Shown here one piece after another: positions 54,601 through 63,378 of a DNA stretch of 64,000 bases. A model generated the notes under the pieces. It worked only from the letters and a program-made list of their open reading frames with translations, ran no database searches and had not been told where the DNA came from. The stretch comes from Planctomycetota bacterium (GTDB taxonomy: Bacteria > Planctomycetota > UBA1135 > GCA-002686595), in contig PKCK01000063.1 of the NCBI GenBank assembly GCA_002862085.1, positions 1-64,000 on the forward strand. The letters run 5' to 3'. The position numbers and the translations under genes are program-made. Positions within the stretch are counted from its first letter, which is position 1. Every line of letters starts with the position of its first letter.

Positions 54601-57600
54601 GGAGGGCCCCGTGACGACGGTGAGTGAGCCCCGGGGAATCTCGACGTCCACGCCGCGCAGGTTGTGTGTCCGGGCGCCGCGAACGGACAGATGGGACGGC
54701 TTCACCACGTCCCTGGAGCGAGGCAGAGGCTTCGAGCGGAGTGACCGTCCGCCGATGATCTCTCGCAGCGCTGCGCCGGTCGGGGTGTCCTGGTCGCGCA
54801 GCTCTTCGGGGGTACCGAAGCCGAGGACCTGTCCGCCACCGGCGCCGCCCTCGGGCCCCAGGTCGATCAGGTGGTCGGCCGCCTGGATGAGCTCCAAATT
54901 GTGCTCGATCACGAGCACGGTGTGCCCTTTGTCGACGAGCCGCTGCAGCGCGCCCACGAGGCGCCCTACGTCCTCCATGTGAAGTCCCGTGGTGGGCTCA
55001 TCGAGGAGGAACAGGGTCTGGCCCTGGGGCCGCTTGGCGAGGTGGGTGACCAGCTTGATCCGCTGGGCCTCGCCTCCCGAGAGAGTCGGCGAGGGCTGCC
55101 CGAGGGTCAGGTAGCCGAGTCCCACGTCCATCATCAGACGCAGAGGACGCGCGATCAGGGGGTGATCGTCGAAGAGTTCGACGGCCTCCTCGACGGTCAT
55201 CGCGAGGACGTCAGCGATGGATTTCTCGCGATAGCGGACGTCGAGGGTCTCCTCCTGGAAGCGCTTCCCACCGCACTCCTCGCAGGGGACCGTGACGGGG
55301 CTCAGGAACTGGAGCTCCATCACCTTGACCCCCGCGCCGAGACACTCCTCGCAGCGGCCGCCCGCCACGTTGAAGCTGAAGCGCGACTTCGTGTAGCCAC
55401 GCATCTTGGCCTCGGGGAGGCTCGCGAAGAGATCGCGGATCGGTCCGAAGACCTTCGTGTAGGTCGCGGGATTGGAGCGCGGCGTCCGGCCGATGGGAGC
55501 CGCCGTGATGGCCACGAGGTCGTCGATCTGCTCCAGCCCTTCGATCCTGTCGTGTGCGCCCGGGTCGGGCGTCTCACGCTCGAGGTGCCGCAGGAGCGCG
55601 CGCTTCAGGGTCCGGTCCACCAGCGTGGACTTCCCCGATCCGGAGACGCCTGTGATGGCGGTGAGCGTCCCCAAGGGGATGGTCGCGTCGACGTCCTTCA
55701 GGTTGAAGGCCCGCGCGCCGCGTATGGAGATGAACTGGCCGTTGCCGCGGCGGCGCTCTTCGGGCGCGGGGATCTCGATGAGTCCGCGGAGGAGCCTGCC
55801 CGTCGGAGTGTCGACCTCCTCGGCGGCGATCAGCGCTGGAGGGCCCGCTGCCACGATCTGGCCGCCGCGGCTCCCCGCAGCCGGACCGACGTCGATGAGC
55901 CAGTCCGCGCTCCGAAGAGTCGCCTCGTCGTGCTCGACGACGACCACGCTGTTCCCGGCATCGCGTAGCTTCGCGAGGGCGCCGAGGAGCCGCCCGTGAT
56001 CCCGGGCGTGCAGTCCGATGCTCGGCTCGTCGAGGACGTAGAGGACGCCCTGCAGTCCGGCTCCGAGCTGGGCAGCGAGACGTATGCGCTGCGCTTCACC
56101 CCCCGAGAGGGTGTCCGCGCCGCGGTCGAGCGTGAGATAGCCGAGGCCCACTTCGACCAGGAAGTCCGCCCGGCGCTCGATCTCGTTCAGGAGGTCCCGC
56201 GCGATGCGGGCCTGGCGATCGCTGACCTCGGCGCTGCGGAGCAGCGGGACCAGCTCCCCGACCGGAAGCGACGTGAGCTCGGGGAAGCGCAGGTCGCCGA
56301 AGCGGACGAACCGGGCGAACTCGTTGACGCGACTCCCATGGCACTCGGGACAGACCTGCTCCGAGCAGAAGCGCTCCACCATCTTCTTGCGCGAGCCCTT
56401 CTCCCAGGCGCGCTGGAGCTCGCCCAGGACGCCGCGGAAGACCCGGTTCCAGTTCCCGGCTCCCCTCGAGCGCTTCCCGTTCCACTTGAAGGCGTCCCGA
56501 TAGCGCTTGGCCCCGGTGCCGTGGAGGATCGCCTTGCGGGCGCGAGGCCCGAGCTCGCTCCAGGGCGTGTCCAGGTCGAACCCCACGTCCTCTCCCACTC
56601 GCGCGAGGAACTCGAAGTCGACGTTGGGGAAGAGCAGCCCGCTGCCGTTCGCTTTCGTGACGGCGAGCGCGCCCTCGCGGAGACTGAGCGCCGGGTCCTT
56701 CACCACCGCTGCCTCGGTGGGCGCGCGAAGAATCCCGAGGCCGTTGCAGGTCCCGCACGCGCCGTGAGGGGAGTTGAACGAGAAGAGGCGCGGCTCGAGG
56801 GGCGGCAGCTCGTTCCCGGTCTCGGGGCACACTCGCTGGGTCGACCAGGTTCGAGATTCACCGTCGGCCGCGATCGCGACCACCTCGCCATCCCCCAGCT
56901 CGAGGGCTTGATCCACGGCGTCCCTGAGCCGCCCGGGTTCGCGGGCGTCGGGCTTGAGGCGATCGACGACCACCTCGATCGAGTGGCGCTTGTAGCGTTC
57001 CAGCTCGGGTGCGTCCTCGAGCCGGATGAGCTCGCCGTCGACGCGCGCACGGACGAAGCCCCGCCGTTGGAGGTCCTGGAACAACGCGCGGAAGCTGCCC
57101 TTGCGATCCTTCACGAGGGGCGCCGCGAGGACGAGCCGCTGCCCGTCGTGGGCTGCGAGGAGCTCGTTGACGACAGCCTCCGGCGTCCGCGATTCCACGG
57201 GCAGATCGCACCAAGGGCTGTGGGCGATGCCAGCTCTCGCGTAGAGCACGCGGAGGTGGTCGACGATCTCCGTGAGCGTTCCGACCGTCGAGCGGTTGCC
57301 TCGGGCGATGCTCTTCTGGTCGACGGCGATCGCCGGGGAGAGCCCTTCGATCGAGTCCACGTCGGGCTTCTGCAGACCGCCGAGGAACTGGCGCGCGTAT
57401 GCAGACAGGGTCTCGAGGAACCTCCGCTGGCCCTCCCGGAAGAGCGTGTCGAAGGCCAGTGAGGACTTCCCGGAGCCGGAGACTCCGGTGATCGCCACCA
57501 GGGCGCCCCTCGGAAGGGTCACGTCCACCGAGCGGAGGTTGTTCTGCCTCGCGCCGCGGATGGTGATCGCCCCGTCCTCGTCGACGCCCCTTTTCGCGAC

Positions 57601-57666
57601 CTCGCCGCTGGCGGAGGCGCGCTTCGTGCCCTTCCTTCGGGCTTTGGTTCGGGGGGTGGAGGTCAT
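51649..57666 (-). CDS. uvrA: Double-length UvrA (two full UvrA modules fused)
   Basis: This protein has 2005 residues from ATG 57666 (2062 if the ATG at 57837 is used). Ordinary UvrA has about 940 residues and two ATPase domains; this one has four. Walker A sites are [11 protein letters not shown] (about 60-70), [11 protein letters not shown] (about 675), [12 protein letters not shown] (about 1022) and [12 protein letters not shown] (about 1670). Four LSGGEA signatures each precede a DEPxxGL Walker B segment. Zinc CxxC pairs are present in both halves, e.g. CEECLGAG...CEECGGK and CPACDGRG...CEECDGR. UvrA dimers find bulky DNA lesions and load UvrB; this form should act as a built-in dimer. 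It is followed by XPB with an overlapping start. Confidence 0.95.
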   Translation of the reverse strand: MTSTPRTKARRKGTKRASASGEVAKRGVDEDGAITIRGARQNNLRSVDVTLPRGALVAITGVSGSGKSSLAFDTLFREGQRRFLETLSAYARQFLGGLQKPDVDSIEGLSPAIAVDQKSIARGNRSTVGTLTEIVDHLRVLYARAGIAHSPWCDLPVESRTPEAVVNELLAAHDGQRLVLAAPLVKDRKGSFRALFQDLQRRGFVRARVDGELIRLEDAPELERYKRHSIEVVVDRLKPDAREPGRLRDAVDQALELGDGEVVAIAADGESRTWSTQRVCPETGNELPPLEPRLFSFNSPHGACGTCNGLGILRAPTEAAVVKDPALSLREGALAVTKANGSGLLFPNVDFEFLARVGEDVGFDLDTPWSELGPRARKAILHGTGAKRYRDAFKWNGKRSRGAGNWNRVFRGVLGELQRAWEKGSRKKMVERFCSEQVCPECHGSRVNEFARFVRFGDLRFPELTSLPVGELVPLLRSAEVSDRQARIARDLLNEIERRADFLVEVGLGYLTLDRGADTLSGGEAQRIRLAAQLGAGLQGVLYVLDEPSIGLHARDHGRLLGALAKLRDAGNSVVVVEHDEATLRSADWLIDVGPAAGSRGGQIVAAGPPALIAAEEVDTPTGRLLRGLIEIPAPEERRRGNGQFISIRGARAFNLKDVDATIPLGTLTAITGVSGSGKSTLVDRTLKRALLRHLERETPDPGAHDRIEGLEQIDDLVAITAAPIGRTPRSNPATYTKVFGPIRDLFASLPEAKMRGYTKSRFSFNVAGGRCEECLGAGVKVMELQFLSPVTVPCEECGGKRFQEETLDVRYREKSIADVLAMTVEEAVELFDDHPLIARPLRLMMDVGLGYLTLGQPSPTLSGGEAQRIKLVTHLAKRPQGQTLFLLDEPTTGLHMEDVGRLVGALQRLVDKGHTVLVIEHNLELIQAADHLIDLGPEGGAGGGQVLGFGTPEELRDQDTPTGAALREIIGGRSLRSKPLPRSRDVVKPSHLSVRGARTHNLRGVDVEIPRGSLTVVTGPSGSGKSSLALDTIYTEGRRRFVESLSTYARQFLGTKDKPPVEAIEGLGPSVAVEASTVRGHPRSTVATTTEIHDQLRVLFARAGTPRCPEHGEVLEPADPAKVTRKILKASEEMGGKPKGWILAPIHGHGRRATSNEESLPDRLAALVPSWTAAGFVRVMIDGEERRLDDEGMSFEGVEEVDLVVDRVSFASASRSRIADAVEQAAAASHGRVSVLVKGGPRLEYSTLGACSTCGFQLSGKLEPRHFSFNTHVGACKTCDGIGEVFRADPARLVTDPTRPLTDGAIGGKLGRYLVKGKGYYETLLRTVARAHRIDLDRPFGKLSPKSQALLMRGEGAKGTYEVKISKQMRNFDYDQEYTSEWNGLCGHIDAWHERTDDPEWASMLEKVMARETCPDCAGERLEPAYRNVFVARKRLPQVLAMTVTEALAWTSGLKLRKSVAEAIGQVTSELVSRLALLERVGLGYLTLDRATATLSGGEARRVRLSASLGSELVGVCYVLDEPTVGLHPRDIDRLSGALESLRDAGNTVLVVEHDAELMARADHIVDMGPGAGVQGGAVVVSGTPDELRAHPTSGTGRYLRGEIDLAAVLAADVPTGEAAELEEQRRQELAELHAERSDLVSISGARGNNLRGLDLRLRFGELLGVCGPSGSGKSTLVLDTLVPALRGEASKGRWKSFSAPEGTRLSVVDATPIGRTPHSVPATYVELMPHLRELFARTPEARLKGYTSSHFSFNSTKGRCPACDGRGATLVEMQFLSDLWLTCEECDGRRYQPEVLEVRFRGRSIADVLEMTVAEAAEFFEAQPAISRILRTLLDVGLGYMSLGQSSTTLSGGEAQRIKLASELWRAGSRAGGLERSVIVLDEPSTGLAATDVEHLARVLGRLARQGNAVVVIEHHTELLEICDRLVELGPEGGEAGGELIAEGAPAELALTEASVTGPWLFGGRSAAAPGGGTKRKAANPSKARKPRAATRKKSGTTRRTNS

Positions 57667-58017
57667 CGCCGGGGCGCCATCACCGCCGGTTCGCGAAGCG
57701 TCTCGGAGGACTTCGTCGAGCCAGGCGTGAACCGGTGAAGATACCAGCGCGGCGTGTCGGGTGGGAAGCGACGGGACGGACCGTCGCGCCGCGACGCGCG
57801 CGACTCTGCGCCACGGAGCATGGCCCGATGCTGACACATGGATGGGGTCATCCTGAGCGCAAGATGGCCGACGACCTCCCGCCGGATCGTGCGGTCCCTG
57901 GGAACCGCCACGCGGCGCAGAGGCGCACGCAACGGCAGAGAGCCTCTCACCAAGGGCGAGAGGCTCTCTGCTGGTTCGGTCACCCGGTCCAACGGGCTCC
58001 GGGTTCGAACGCTCCGC
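57667..58017. other. Intergenic region between the peroxiredoxin gene and uvrA
   Basis: This 351-bp gap on the minus strand should contain the uvrA promoter. The first 171 bp could encode a 57-residue Arg/Ser-rich extension of UvrA that looks non-coding. A strong hairpin at 57935-57971 ends the peroxiredoxin transcript. I did not find a SOS box (CTGTN8ACAG) or a clear promoter. A GGGTTCGAAC string near 58002 has no tRNA around it. Confidence 0.4.
57935..57971 (-). terminator. Terminator after the peroxiredoxin gene
   Basis: Perfect 14-base arms (GCAGAGAGCCTCTC and GAGAGGCTCTCTGC) flank a 9-base loop, 46 bp beyond the peroxiredoxin stop. It is the strongest stem in the window. No long U-run follows, but the position between two separate transcription units fits a terminator. 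Confidence 0.7.
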
Positions 58018-58617
58018 TCAGAGCGAGGAGGCGTGCTCCTTGAGGTAGGCGGCGACGCCCTCCGCGGTCGGCGCCATCGCGGCCTTGCCCGGCTGCCAGT
58101 TCGCCGGGCAGACCTCGCCGTGCTCCTCGTGGAACTGAAGGGCGTCGACCATGCGGATGAGCTCCTCCATGTTCCTGCCGAGGGGAAGGTTGTTGTGAAC
58201 GGCGGATTGGACCGTGCCCTCGCGGTCGATCAGGAAGGTCGCTCGATAGCTGAGACCGGAGTCGGCATGGACCACGTCGTACGCCTCGCTGATCCGCTTG
58301 GCGTCGTCAGCGATGAGCGGGTAGGCCAGCGATCCGATGCCGCCGTCGTCGATGGCCGTCTGGCGCCACTTCGCGTGGGTCTCGGCGTCGTCCATGGAGA
58401 CGCCGAGCACGACGCAGTTGCGGTGCTCGAGCTCGGCCACCTTGTGATCGAGTGCGATCAGCTCGGAGGGGCAGACGAAAGTGAAGTCCTTCGGGTAGAA
58501 GACGAGCGCGACGTACTTGCCGGCGTAGTCGGAGAGGCTCAGGTCCTTCGTGGACCCGTCGGGCATCACGGCGGGAGCGGTGAACGCCGGCGCCTTCGTG
58601 TTGATCAGGGAGGCCAT
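58018..58617 (-). CDS. Typical 2-Cys peroxiredoxin (AhpC/Prx1 type)
   Basis: This 199-residue enzyme reduces H2O2 and organic peroxides in the cytosol. The peroxidatic Cys49 is in DFTFVCPSE and the resolving Cys170 in GEVCPANW. The GGIG variant (residues about 92-95) replaces the GGLG motif of oxidation-sensitive forms, and no C-terminal Tyr-Phe motif is seen. The size is typical. It is a single-gene unit with its own promoter at 58696-58724 and terminator at 57935-57971. No reductase (ahpF) is adjacent, so thioredoxin is the likely donor. Confidence 0.95.
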   Translation of the reverse strand: MASLINTKAPAFTAPAVMPDGSTKDLSLSDYAGKYVALVFYPKDFTFVCPSELIALDHKVAELEHRNCVVLGVSMDDAETHAKWRQTAIDDGGIGSLAYPLIADDAKRISEAYDVVHADSGLSYRATFLIDREGTVQSAVHNNLPLGRNMEELIRMVDALQFHEEHGEVCPANWQPGKAAMAPTAEGVAAYLKEHASSL

Positions 58618-58695
58618 TGCTGGTGATCGAAGTCTGGGGTGGATCGGACCGGAGGAGGAGTGCCGTCGACTGGCGCGACGCGCTCCGGGGGGCGG

Positions 58696-58724
58696 ATTTT
58701 CGTTGGCGCGACTGCACTTCTCAA
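58696..58724 (-). promoter_or_regulatory. Sigma-70-like promoter of the peroxiredoxin gene
   Basis: On the minus strand TTGAGA (58724-58719, 5 of 6 to consensus) is 17 bp from GAAAAT (58701-58696, 4 of 6). Transcription would start near 58689, giving a leader of about 70 nt. This is the best -35/-10 pair I found in the window. Confidence 0.5.
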
Positions 58725-58798
58725 CCGTTGCCGGTGGGAAGTTCCACGTCCCTGATGGCTGTGATAAGCCGATCGGCCTCGCGCGCGGCCGGCCTGGA

Positions 58799-59659
58799 TC
58801 AGGCCTCGATCCGCGCCCGCATGAGCACGGCGAGCTCCCTCGGCGCGGCCACGATCGAGCCGCCCCTCAGCCAGTCCTGACCGCCACGTGCGTCGGTGAC
58901 CGTGCCGCCTGCCTCCAGCACGAGGGCTGCGCCGGCGGCCACGTCGAAGGGCGAGAGGTGCAGTTCCCAGAAGCCATCGAGCCGGCCAGCGGCGACGAAG
59001 GCGAGGTCCAGTGCCGCCGAACCCATCCGCCGCATCCCGCGCACCTCGTGGAAGAAGCGGCTGAAGTTCTCCAGGTTCGAGTGTTCCAGCTCGCCGCGGC
59101 GGTACGGAAAGCCAGTCGCGAGAACGGCGTCGGCCAGCTCCTGGGTCTCGGCGGCGACCGAGAGCGGGGCTTGTCCGGAGCCCGCGCGTCCCACGCGGTG
59201 CGCCCCTGCACCTGCGGCGGAAACGAAGGTCTCGCCGAGTGCAGGGGCGTGGACGACCCCTAGGACGGGAGCGGTGCCGCGGTAGAGGGCGATGGAGACG
59301 CAGAAGAGCGGCAGCCCGTGGAAGAAATTCACGGTGCCGTCGAGGGGATCGATGAACCACCGAGGTCTCCCGTCGTCCTCGTCGTGAACCTCCTCCTCGG
59401 CCTCGATGGCGTGATTGCCGCTCAGCGCGCGCAGCCGCGAAACGATGGCGCGTTCGGAGGCGACGTCGACCGTCGTCACCAGGTCGCGTCGGGAGGACTT
59501 CGATCGGACGTCGGCGCGCCCGAGGTGCCCGAGGGCCTCTTCCTGGATCCGTCCCGCAGCGAACGCGGCGTCGATGGCGCCCCGGATCGTCTCCTCGGTC
59601 ACGAGTTCGTCGTCCGAGCTGCCGAGCGCGGCCCAGGCGAAATCCGCCGCATCGATCAT
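58799..59659 (-). CDS. Inositol-monophosphatase family phosphatase
   Basis: This 286-residue protein starts at ATG 59659, overlapping the dacB-like stop as ATGA. Metal-binding motifs are EAEEEV (GE motif region), WFIDPLDGTVNF (DPxDGT), and SPFDVAAGAALVLEAGG near the C-terminus, where Phe-Asp replaces the usual Trp-Asp. The family hydrolyses inositol phosphates, histidinol phosphate, fructose-1,6-bisphosphate or PAP; the substrate is not evident here. Confidence 0.9.
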   Translation of the reverse strand: MIDAADFAWAALGSSDDELVTEETIRGAIDAAFAAGRIQEEALGHLGRADVRSKSSRRDLVTTVDVASERAIVSRLRALSGNHAIEAEEEVHDEDDGRPRWFIDPLDGTVNFFHGLPLFCVSIALYRGTAPVLGVVHAPALGETFVSAAGAGAHRVGRAGSGQAPLSVAAETQELADAVLATGFPYRRGELEHSNLENFSRFFHEVRGMRRMGSAALDLAFVAAGRLDGFWELHLSPFDVAAGAALVLEAGGTVTDARGGQDWLRGGSIVAAPRELAVLMRARIEA

Positions 59660-61359
59660 CTGGGCCTCAGGACCGGGAGACCCGATGCGAAGAGCGCGCA
59701 AAGCTCGTCCTGCATGGGCTTCCAGGCCTTCGTGTTGAGTCCAGCCACGCGCGGATAGCTGACGAGGATCGCGAAGGCGAGGCGGGGTGAGTCCTCGTCG
59801 TCGAGGACGAGGCCGCTGAAACTGCTGGCCCCGCCGATCCAGCCGGTCTTCGCCACGACCCTGCCCTCCGCAGCGGTCCCGACCATGCGATTGCCCAGCT
59901 TCTCGTCGACGCCGCTCCGCAGGAGCGCATCGACGTAGACGGGGGAAAGCTCCGGATCGGCCGCGACCGCAGCGTGTACGTCGCAGAGGGTCCGGGCCGT
60001 CAGGCGATTGGCCCTGGAGAGGCCGGATCCCTCGACCTGGACGAGCCCGGTGACGTCGATGTCGTTCTCCACGAGGATGCGCCTGATGGCCCTGGCGCTC
60101 CCCTCCCGGGTTCCGTCGCTCGCCAGACGGCCTCCGATCAGCGCGAAGAGCTGGTCCGCGACCGGATTGTTCGAGTCGCCGAGGACGGCCTCGAGGACCG
60201 ATCGAACGGGCGAGCGCATGACGTGAACGGTGGCGCCCCGGTCGGCGCGCGCGGAGCTCTCTTCCGTGGGAAGCACGACGCGGCCGAAGCGGATCCCTCG
60301 GTCCGCGAGCGCGCCCCGCAGCGCCGAGGCGAAGAGTCTGTCGGGGTCGGGGTGACGGAACTCCTTGACGAACGGCCCGAACTTCGCCGGCACCTGGCCA
60401 CCCACGGTCACGCGGCCCCCGTTCGCCCCCACGCGGAGGCTGTTCTCCTTGCCGCCGACCTCCACGTTCCCTCTCCTCGGGAGCCCGTGATTGCGCGGGC
60501 GGAGGATCACACGCGCGCTCTTGGCGCTGCTGGAGACCGTGACGCGATAGGCCCCGCCGTTGGCGCTGAAGCCGGACGCCAGACCGCAGTACTGCTGCCA
60601 GTGCTGGCGCGAGTCGGGCCATTCCGGGCCCGTGCCGAGCGGGACGAAGGGACCGTGGTCCAGGACGATGTCTCCGCTGATGGACTCGATCCCGGCTCGT
60701 CGCAGGGCGGACGCCAGCGCGTCGAACCAGGGGTCGAGGCTCCCGTCCCCCTCGCGCCGGTGCATGGGGTCGGCGCCCGCCCGTACGATCAGATCTCCTT
60801 CCAGTCGGCCGCCGTCGATCCGGCCGACCGCCTCGAAGGCGGTCTCGAAGTCGGCGTCCAGCCCCAGACCGAGGAGCGCTGCCCCCGCCGTGACCACCTT
60901 CAGGTTCGAGGCCGGGATCATCGCCACGTCGGATCCGTAGGAGACGAGTCGAACGCCGGTGAGCAGGTCCACGCACTCGATCGCCACCTTCGTCAGGCGC
61001 GGAGTGCACCGCCCCTTGGACGCCTCGAGGGCTCTCCGTCTGGCCTCGCTCAGGATTCTCGCCACAGGCCGGTCCAGGGATCCTGCGCGCGGAGCGTCGT
61101 GGCTCGATGCCTCGATCTCCTCGCTGGAGGGGCCAGCAGGCTGTGGAGACGGCGGCGTAGCGGGACCTGGCGGGGCCGTCCGGCCGGTTGCCCGGGCTGG
61201 TCGACCGAGCGGCGGGAACTCGAGCTCCACGGACGAATCGGAAACGCTCGCGGGGACCGGGTCCGATGCCTCCACCTCGCCCCCACAGGCCCCGAGAGCA
61301 GCGAGGGCCAGGACGAGCAGCGGCGTCCCTGCGGCTTCCAGAAGTGGTTTGCGCGCCAT
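59656..61359 (-). CDS. dacB: PBP4-type D-alanyl-D-alanine carboxypeptidase/endopeptidase lipoprotein
   Basis: This protein has 567 residues from ATG 61359 (or 61368). The frame open to 61677 is Arg-rich and non-coding. A signal peptide ends in lipobox LGAC. A Pro-rich linker follows (about 50-80). The S13 active site is complete: SNLK (Ser151, Lys154), SAN (265-267) and KTG (504-506). Domains II and III insert between SxxK and SxN, as in the family. It trims or cuts peptidoglycan cross-links in the periplasm. Peptidoglycan enzymes fit modern evidence that planctomycetes keep a cell wall. Confidence 0.92.
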   Translation of the reverse strand: MARKPLLEAAGTPLLVLALAALGACGGEVEASDPVPASVSDSSVELEFPPLGRPARATGRTAPPGPATPPSPQPAGPSSEEIEASSHDAPRAGSLDRPVARILSEARRRALEASKGRCTPRLTKVAIECVDLLTGVRLVSYGSDVAMIPASNLKVVTAGAALLGLGLDADFETAFEAVGRIDGGRLEGDLIVRAGADPMHRREGDGSLDPWFDALASALRRAGIESISGDIVLDHGPFVPLGTGPEWPDSRQHWQQYCGLASGFSANGGAYRVTVSSSAKSARVILRPRNHGLPRRGNVEVGGKENSLRVGANGGRVTVGGQVPAKFGPFVKEFRHPDPDRLFASALRGALADRGIRFGRVVLPTEESSARADRGATVHVMRSPVRSVLEAVLGDSNNPVADQLFALIGGRLASDGTREGSARAIRRILVENDIDVTGLVQVEGSGLSRANRLTARTLCDVHAAVAADPELSPVYVDALLRSGVDEKLGNRMVGTAAEGRVVAKTGWIGGASSFSGLVLDDEDSPRLAFAILVSYPRVAGLNTKAWKPMQDELCALFASGLPVLRPR

Positions 61360-61716
61360 GGGCGCCATGATGCCGGACGAGGGGGGTCGATTCCCAGTGG
61401 CCCCACAGCGTCGTCTCGGGCCTGGGCGAGCCACACCCGGGAGAGGCTCGGCGAGCCGTTCCGTCAAGCGGTCCTCGGCGGATCGACGTGGCCAGCGTGC
61501 CCGTCGAGGACGACGCCGATGGCTTCCCCGAGGGCGTGGGCCTCGAGGGCGTCCCGGCCCCTCTTCCCACCGAGGACGCCCCGGCTCACCACGCGCGATG
61601 GGCCGAGGCGCCTTCGATGGACCCGCTTCCGGGTGGGAAGAGGCCCGCTCGGGACATGCGGCGCGTGGGCGCCGCATCGTCGAATCGCCGGGTTTCCGCG
61701 CTCTCGCGCGGTCTGC
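61360..61716. other. Intergenic region between the S41-like and dacB-like genes
   Basis: This gap of about 357 bp lies between two minus-strand genes. It contains a tight hairpin at 61656-61677 just past the S41 stop. The frame upstream of dacB is Arg/Pro-rich and not convincing as coding. It probably carries the dacB promoter, though I cannot mark it. Confidence 0.4.
61656..61677 (-). terminator. Hairpin after the S41-like gene
   Basis: Perfect 9-base arms (ATGCGGCGC and GCGCCGCAT) around a 4-base loop, 39 bp beyond the S41-like stop on the minus strand. No U-run follows. Confidence 0.5.
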
Positions 61717-63372
61717 TCACCTCGCGAGAGGGATTGCATCGATGGCGGCGAGCGCAGCGCTCCGGGCGCGCAGCGCGAAGGCGGCCCTCCAGGCCTCCAG
61801 ATCGTCATCGGCGCCGACCACCTCGATGTCCACATCGAGGCCGCGCCCCTGGAAATGCGGCAGCGGAGCGATCATGCCGCCGCCCAGTCCGATCGACAGG
61901 ACCGAGCCGTCCGGCGCCAGGAACTCCCCGGTCCCGAACTCCGCGCCCGCCGTTCGCTCGCCGACGAGGACGGCGCCGAGCGTCCCGCTCAGGAACGAGG
62001 CGACGATCTCTCCTGCGCTCGCCGTGTCCTGGTCCACCAGAACGTGGATGGTCTCCGGGCGAAGCTGCTCGACATTCGCTCGTTGCAGGCGGTGGGTCTC
62101 CACGACGCGCGTCGGGGTGAGGAACACGCCTCGTTCTCGGGTCGAACGGACCTCGTGAGGGACGACCTCCGTGCTCGGGTGCAGGAAGTAGCTCATGAAG
62201 AGCCCCGCCTCGGCCCAGGAGCCGCCCGGATTCCCGGTGAGATCGATGATCCAGTGGGACTCCTGGCGGAAGAGTTCGGCGACCTCTGCGAGTGCGGGCT
62301 CCAGGGTCGGCGCTTCCGAGAGCGGGCCGGGGTCGGGGCCACGGAAGCGGAAGCTGCCCAACCTCAGGAAGGCCACCTCCTCGCCCGATGGTGTCCTGAG
62401 CAGCCGAGCCTCCATGCCGAACGCCTCCATCCACTCGTCCGAGAGAAGGCCCACCCCGACGGGATCACCGGGCCCGCGGCGCGCATCCCTGTACCAGCGG
62501 CGACGGGCGCGCAGTGCCTGCCTCGGTGCGCGAGCGGTGGGACCACCTCCCCGTGATGCTGCGCTGCCAGGATCCAGGCGCTCCGCGAGCTCCAGGGGGT
62601 GCAGGCGGTACCTGAGCCCGCCAGGAGCGTCACCGCCCTCGAAGACTCCGGCGTTCCTGAGGAGGCCGAGGTGCATCCGGCCTCCGGCGGCCGAGGTCAC
62701 CTCCAGTCGAGCGACGGAGCCGAGCGCGCCTCGGATGAGCAGCTCTGCGTCGTGCGCGGTCTCGACGGACACGCCGTCGACCGAGGCCAGTGGCCACCAC
62801 TCGAGCGGCTCGGCCAGCGCGCGAAGCCTTTCCCCCTCGCTCCCCGGGTGGTTCGGTCCGAAGGCGGCGCTGGCGCGGAGGAACGCCGCCGCGCGGGCCG
62901 GGCTCAGATCCGAGACATCGGTCGCTCCGCAGCTCTCGAGCCAGCCAGCGCGCGCGGCGAGGGCCTCCTCGATGCTGCGCACGTTGGGGCTGGGGAGCCC
63001 GGCGTGAACCCGTCCATCCAGCTCCACGAACTGGACCCACTCCGGCTCTGCGACGGGGCCGGACCAGAAGCGGGGCGAGACGGTGAGCCCCGCGTGGGGG
63101 TCGTCGAGATCCGAGAGCAGGGCCCTCATCACTCCGTAGAACGCGGCGGGCGAGGAAGCCTCCACCGCAGCGACGCGATAGCGGGAGCGGAGGTCTTCGG
63201 CGCTGACCCCGGCCGGATCCAGTCCTTCGAACTGGGTCTCGATCGTGTCGACATAGGCGTCGAACGTCGCTTGCCGAAGACGCTCGTCGAAGACCGTGCC
63301 GTCGACGCTCTTGCAGCCGGCCGTGCTGAGGGCGCTCGTCACTGCGAGCCAGAGGAGGACCCGTCCCGACAT
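61717..63372 (-). CDS. S41-family (tail-specific protease-like) lipoprotein
   Basis: This 551-residue protein has a signal peptide with lipobox STAGC at its N-terminus. The C-terminal third carries S41 landmarks: WIIDLTGNPGGSW (family: DLRxNxGG, here Thr for Arg) and VDQDTASAGEIVASFL with the nucleophile Ser of TASAGE, then GERTAGAEFG. The PDZ domain usual in CtpA-like proteases is not obvious; the N-terminal part resembles the helical cap (LDDPHAGL). It could be a periplasmic or outer-membrane peptidase or a non-peptidase relative. It lies 6 bp after galE. Confidence 0.8.
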   Translation of the reverse strand: MSGRVLLWLAVTSALSTAGCKSVDGTVFDERLRQATFDAYVDTIETQFEGLDPAGVSAEDLRSRYRVAAVEASSPAAFYGVMRALLSDLDDPHAGLTVSPRFWSGPVAEPEWVQFVELDGRVHAGLPSPNVRSIEEALAARAGWLESCGATDVSDLSPARAAAFLRASAAFGPNHPGSEGERLRALAEPLEWWPLASVDGVSVETAHDAELLIRGALGSVARLEVTSAAGGRMHLGLLRNAGVFEGGDAPGGLRYRLHPLELAERLDPGSAASRGGGPTARAPRQALRARRRWYRDARRGPGDPVGVGLLSDEWMEAFGMEARLLRTPSGEEVAFLRLGSFRFRGPDPGPLSEAPTLEPALAEVAELFRQESHWIIDLTGNPGGSWAEAGLFMSYFLHPSTEVVPHEVRSTRERGVFLTPTRVVETHRLQRANVEQLRPETIHVLVDQDTASAGEIVASFLSGTLGAVLVGERTAGAEFGTGEFLAPDGSVLSIGLGGGMIAPLPHFQGRGLDVDIEVVGADDDLEAWRAAFALRARSAALAAIDAIPLAR

Positions 63373-63378
63373 CTGGTG

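Noticed and set aside
57990-58020. tRNA-like GGGTTCGAAC string
   Set aside because: No T-stem pairing; the nearby strong stem at 57935-57971 is a simple hairpin with a 9-base loop, not a cloverleaf.
58799-61570. 923-residue frame joining the dacB region to the phosphatase
   Set aside because: Only the last 286 residues are the phosphatase; the rest is an out-of-frame reading of dacB, and the ATG at 59659 explains the gene.
61360-61677. 106-residue N-terminal extension of the dacB-like protein
   Set aside because: Arg/Pro-rich sequence that would bury the lipoprotein signal peptide inside the protein.
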